Both the position numbers and the translations under genes were made by a program. This document shows positions 13,172 through 15,161 of a stretch of 15,161 nucleotides of DNA, one piece after another (positions within the stretch are counted from its first letter, which is position 1; every line of letters begins with the position of its first letter). This DNA comes from CAZGAH01 sp964523295 (GTDB lineage: Bacteria > Desulfobacterota > Desulfovibrionia > Desulfovibrionales > Desulfovibrionaceae), in contig CAZGAH010000099.1 in the NCBI GenBank assembly GCA_964523295.1, forward strand, positions 1-15,161, in the 5' to 3' direction. The notes under the pieces were generated by a model, which was not told the DNA's origin, did not search any database, and saw only the letters and a list, made by a program, of their open reading frames with translations.

Positions 13172-14863
13172 ATGCGTCATTTGGAACTGTTCGGTCTCAA
13201 GGAAGAGCCTTTTTCAACGTCTCCGGACCCTGATTTCACCTTCCGCATTCCCGGTCGGACGGAATGCCTGAATCTTATCGAAATCGCGGTCCGGCTGCGC
13301 CGCGGTCTGTCCGTGGTCATGGGCGAGGTGGGCACTGGCAAGACCACCCTCGGGCGTCAGCTCGTGCGTACGTTGAGCCAGGATGACGCCTTTGTTGTCC
13401 GATTGCTGCTCGATCCGCAGTTTGGAACCACGCACGAGCTGCTGCGCGTGCTCCATGGACTGCTCTGCGGCTACGAACCGTCGGTCTCGATCAGCGAGTG
13501 GCGGCTCAAGGAAAACGTCAAGAACGCGCTCTACAATCTGGCCGTTGAGCAGAACAAAATCGTCGTGCTGTTCGTCGACGAGGGACAAAAGATACGCGAC
13601 GATTGCCTGGAAGTGCTGCGCGAGCTGCTCAATTTCGAGACCAATGCCTTCAAGCTCCTGCAAATCGTCATCCTGGCCCAGCTCGAGTTCCAGGAAACAT
13701 TGGACCGCTTTCACAATCTGAAAGACCGGATTGACAATGTCTACACGCTGCGGCCGATGACGTTTCTTCAGACCCGATCCATGATCCGCAGCCGGCTGGA
13801 GGAGGCCAAGGCCCAGGACAAGGCCCCCGAGCTGTTCAGCTGGCCCGGTTACCTGGCCCTGTATCTGAGTACCCGCGGCTATCCGCGCAAAGTCATTAGC
13901 CTCTGCCACAAGGTCCATCTCAAGCTCATCCTGACCGGACGCCAGCGCGCTGGATGGTGGATGGTACACCAGGCAGCCGGTGTTCCAGTCCGCGTCTGGA
14001 AGACCGCCTTGTCCGGCACATTCGCCGCAGGAGCGCTGGCCGCTTTGGTCGCCGTCTGTCACGGACCGGCGGGAACCTACGCGACGCAACTCATGGAACG
14101 CATCCGCCAGGGCATCCGGACGGAACAGACTCTTCAGGCGGTCGATCCCGATGGCACCATAGCGAAAGCGTCTGCTGTTTCGCCCCCGGCTTTGCCGCCC
14201 ACGGCCGAGGCCGTAGCCGCTGTCCGACCGGCCGCCAATCCTGTTCTGGCTGGCGCCTTGCTTGTCCATGCGGCCGCTGACGACGCCGGAAAAAGGGCTG
14301 TGGAGCCGACCGGGGATCTTGCCCGGGCGCACACTCTGCCGCCGGAGCTGGGCAGCATCGTCATCCGCGACAAGGAAATGCTCTCCAGGACCATCAGCAA
14401 GGTCTATGGCCAATACCGCGAGAGTTATCTGAAGCTCATCCTGGCCTCGAACCCCGAGATCAAAGATCCCGGACGCGTGGCCTCGGGCACGCGTATTCGC
14501 ATCCCTCGCATTGCCGACGTTCCGGCTGGCACGCTCCGTCACGGCTTCTGGGTCCACCTGGGCGACTGTACGACGCTGGAGGAAGCGCACGCGCTGCTCA
14601 ATTCCAAGGCCTTCAGCCGTACCGCTGTCCGCCTGCTGCCCCATTTCAATCCGCGATCCGGCCTGCAGTTCGCCATGGTGCTCGACCGCGTGTACAACGA
14701 CGAAACCGAGGCGGCAGCCAGTCTTCGCAAATTGCCCGACGAGCTTCAGAACCGGGCATCCCTGCGCGACGCCTGGGACAAGGACACCGTGTTCATTACC
14801 ACGCCCGAGGCCTGGAGCCAGAAGGCGAAGAAAAAGAGCCTGGTCACCGCCCAACGCGGTTGA
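13172..14863 (+). CDS. ExeA/MshM-like AAA+ ATPase with TM, LysM-like and SPOR-like regions
   Basis: The 563-residue product begins MRHLELFGLKEEPFS, the usual start of GspA/ExeA/MshM ATPases, after a GGGAGA Shine-Dalgarno. The earlier ATG at 13145 lies in a hairpin loop and is disfavoured. Walker A is GEVGTGKTT (51-59) and Walker B VVLFVDEGQK (131-140), followed by LRELLNFET and RIDNVYTLRPM. A transmembrane helix (about 276-296) would place the rest in the periplasm: a Pro/Ala-rich linker (about 320-390), a LysM-like unit (about 399-446, with ISKVYGQY, ASNPEIKDPGRV and SGTRIRIPRI), and a SPOR-like region (about 457-525, HGFWVHLGDCTTLEEAHALL). ExeA-type proteins use ATP and peptidoglycan binding to place secretins. 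Here two potential peptidoglycan-contact modules are fused to one ATPase. Confidence 0.85.
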   Translation: MRHLELFGLKEEPFSTSPDPDFTFRIPGRTECLNLIEIAVRLRRGLSVVMGEVGTGKTTLGRQLVRTLSQDDAFVVRLLLDPQFGTTHELLRVLHGLLCGYEPSVSISEWRLKENVKNALYNLAVEQNKIVVLFVDEGQKIRDDCLEVLRELLNFETNAFKLLQIVILAQLEFQETLDRFHNLKDRIDNVYTLRPMTFLQTRSMIRSRLEEAKAQDKAPELFSWPGYLALYLSTRGYPRKVISLCHKVHLKLILTGRQRAGWWMVHQAAGVPVRVWKTALSGTFAAGALAALVAVCHGPAGTYATQLMERIRQGIRTEQTLQAVDPDGTIAKASAVSPPALPPTAEAVAAVRPAANPVLAGALLVHAAADDAGKRAVEPTGDLARAHTLPPELGSIVIRDKEMLSRTISKVYGQYRESYLKLILASNPEIKDPGRVASGTRIRIPRIADVPAGTLRHGFWVHLGDCTTLEEAHALLNSKAFSRTAVRLLPHFNPRSGLQFAMVLDRVYNDETEAAASLRKLPDELQNRASLRDAWDKDTVFITTPEAWSQKAKKKSLVTAQRG

Positions 14864-14953
14864 CCCTCACGATCAGGGACCCAGGCAGCGCAACAGCTCG
14901 CTGCCATGGCATAATTACCCAACCCCCATTGCTCCCGCCCCGTCTTTTTCCCC

Positions 14954-15003
14954 TGGGGATTCGTCCCCATCAATCCCGCACCCGGGGGCTCCGGCCCCCG
15001 GGT
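14954..15003 (+). terminator. Two tandem GC-rich hairpins after the pilus operon
   Basis: The first hairpin has arms TGGGGA and TCCCCA with a TTCG tetraloop (14954-14969). The second has perfect 10-base arms ACCCGGGGGC and GCCCCCGGGT with a TCCG loop (14980-15003). They lie about 90 bases after the ATPase stop. Only a C/T-rich tail (TCCCTCCTTC) follows, so classical intrinsic termination is uncertain. Confidence 0.45.
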
Positions 15004-15161
15004 TCCCTCCTTCATATACTATCCGGTAAAGCTCCTGCTACCGAGCGCAGGCAGGTATTCACTATGAGCTGGAGGGCACGGAGGCGTCTATCAGAAAAAG
15101 CCGGAGCTGCAGATCATGCAGCGAAGTCATGCCCTCGGCGGCGCCGCGGAGACGGGGGCAT

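Noticed and set aside
13214..14854. Minus-strand frame opposite the AAA+ ATPase
   Set aside because: Antisense to a gene with clear Walker motifs; no motif of its own.
15064..15161. Possible start of a plus-strand gene at the right edge (MSWRARRRLSEK)
   Set aside because: Only about 32 codons are visible, the Shine-Dalgarno is weak, and the sequence is Arg-rich with no recognisable family. A second frame is equally open.
1..15161. CRISPR array, tRNA or rRNA genes
   Set aside because: No regularly spaced direct repeats and no tRNA- or rRNA-like conserved segments were seen on either strand.

Overview
The window (about 60% G+C, with three runs of exactly ten Ns at 5175-5184, 5691-5700 and 9178-9187) looks like chromosome of a Gram-negative bacterium. 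It carries an exported protein, a lipoprotein secretin and an inner-membrane pilus or secretion assembly complex. Gene content and protein style suggest a deltaproteobacterium (Desulfobacterota, perhaps Desulfovibrionales), but that placement is inference. The N runs are most likely scaffold gaps of unknown true length. Each one interrupts a gene, and frame changes across them should not be read as mutations.

Layout. 1-352 (minus) is the N-terminal part of an exported protein of unknown function that runs off the left edge. 353-987 has no convincing gene. 988-4822 (minus) is a compact four-gene unit, transcribed in the order umuC-type Y-family polymerase, small ABM-like protein, DUF362 protein, mutY. 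The last two overlap by ATGA. A palindrome and a weak promoter precede it. 5041-5066 is a terminator for the next minus-strand gene, rsgA (5071-6115), a ribosome-assembly GTPase broken only by two assembly gaps. rsgA has a promoter-like sequence about 300 bases upstream.

6545-7390 is a decayed, partly AT-rich island. It holds the C-terminal remnant of an unknown gene with a frameshift. Fused to it is the N-terminal remnant of an IS630-type transposase that contains a stop codon. A doubtful 91-residue reading frame follows.

From a strong-looking promoter at 7396-7424 the plus strand carries a pilus/secretion assembly operon: a PilM-like actin-fold protein with a long Lys/Gly/Pro-rich N-terminal extension, a PilN-like protein apparently continuous with PilM, PilO, a possible 47-codon coupling ORF, PilP, a lipoprotein secretin (PilQ/MshL-like), and an ExeA/MshM-like AAA+ ATPase. 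The ATPase has a transmembrane segment, a LysM-like domain and a SPOR-like C-terminus. The order resembles MSHA pilus biogenesis clusters (mshI-J-K-L-M). The likely model is that PilM/N/O/P form the inner-membrane platform, PilP links it to the secretin pore, and the AAA-LysM-SPOR protein uses ATP and peptidoglycan contact to place or assemble the secretin. Two GC-rich hairpins follow the operon. The last ~150 bases show no recognisable gene.

The most interesting points are the PilM C-terminal motif that appears twice across the 9178-9187 gap together with a PilM-PilN fusion, the multidomain ATPase, the MutY with an almost intact Nudix box, the damage-tolerance/repair operon with unknown partners, and the composite pseudogene island.
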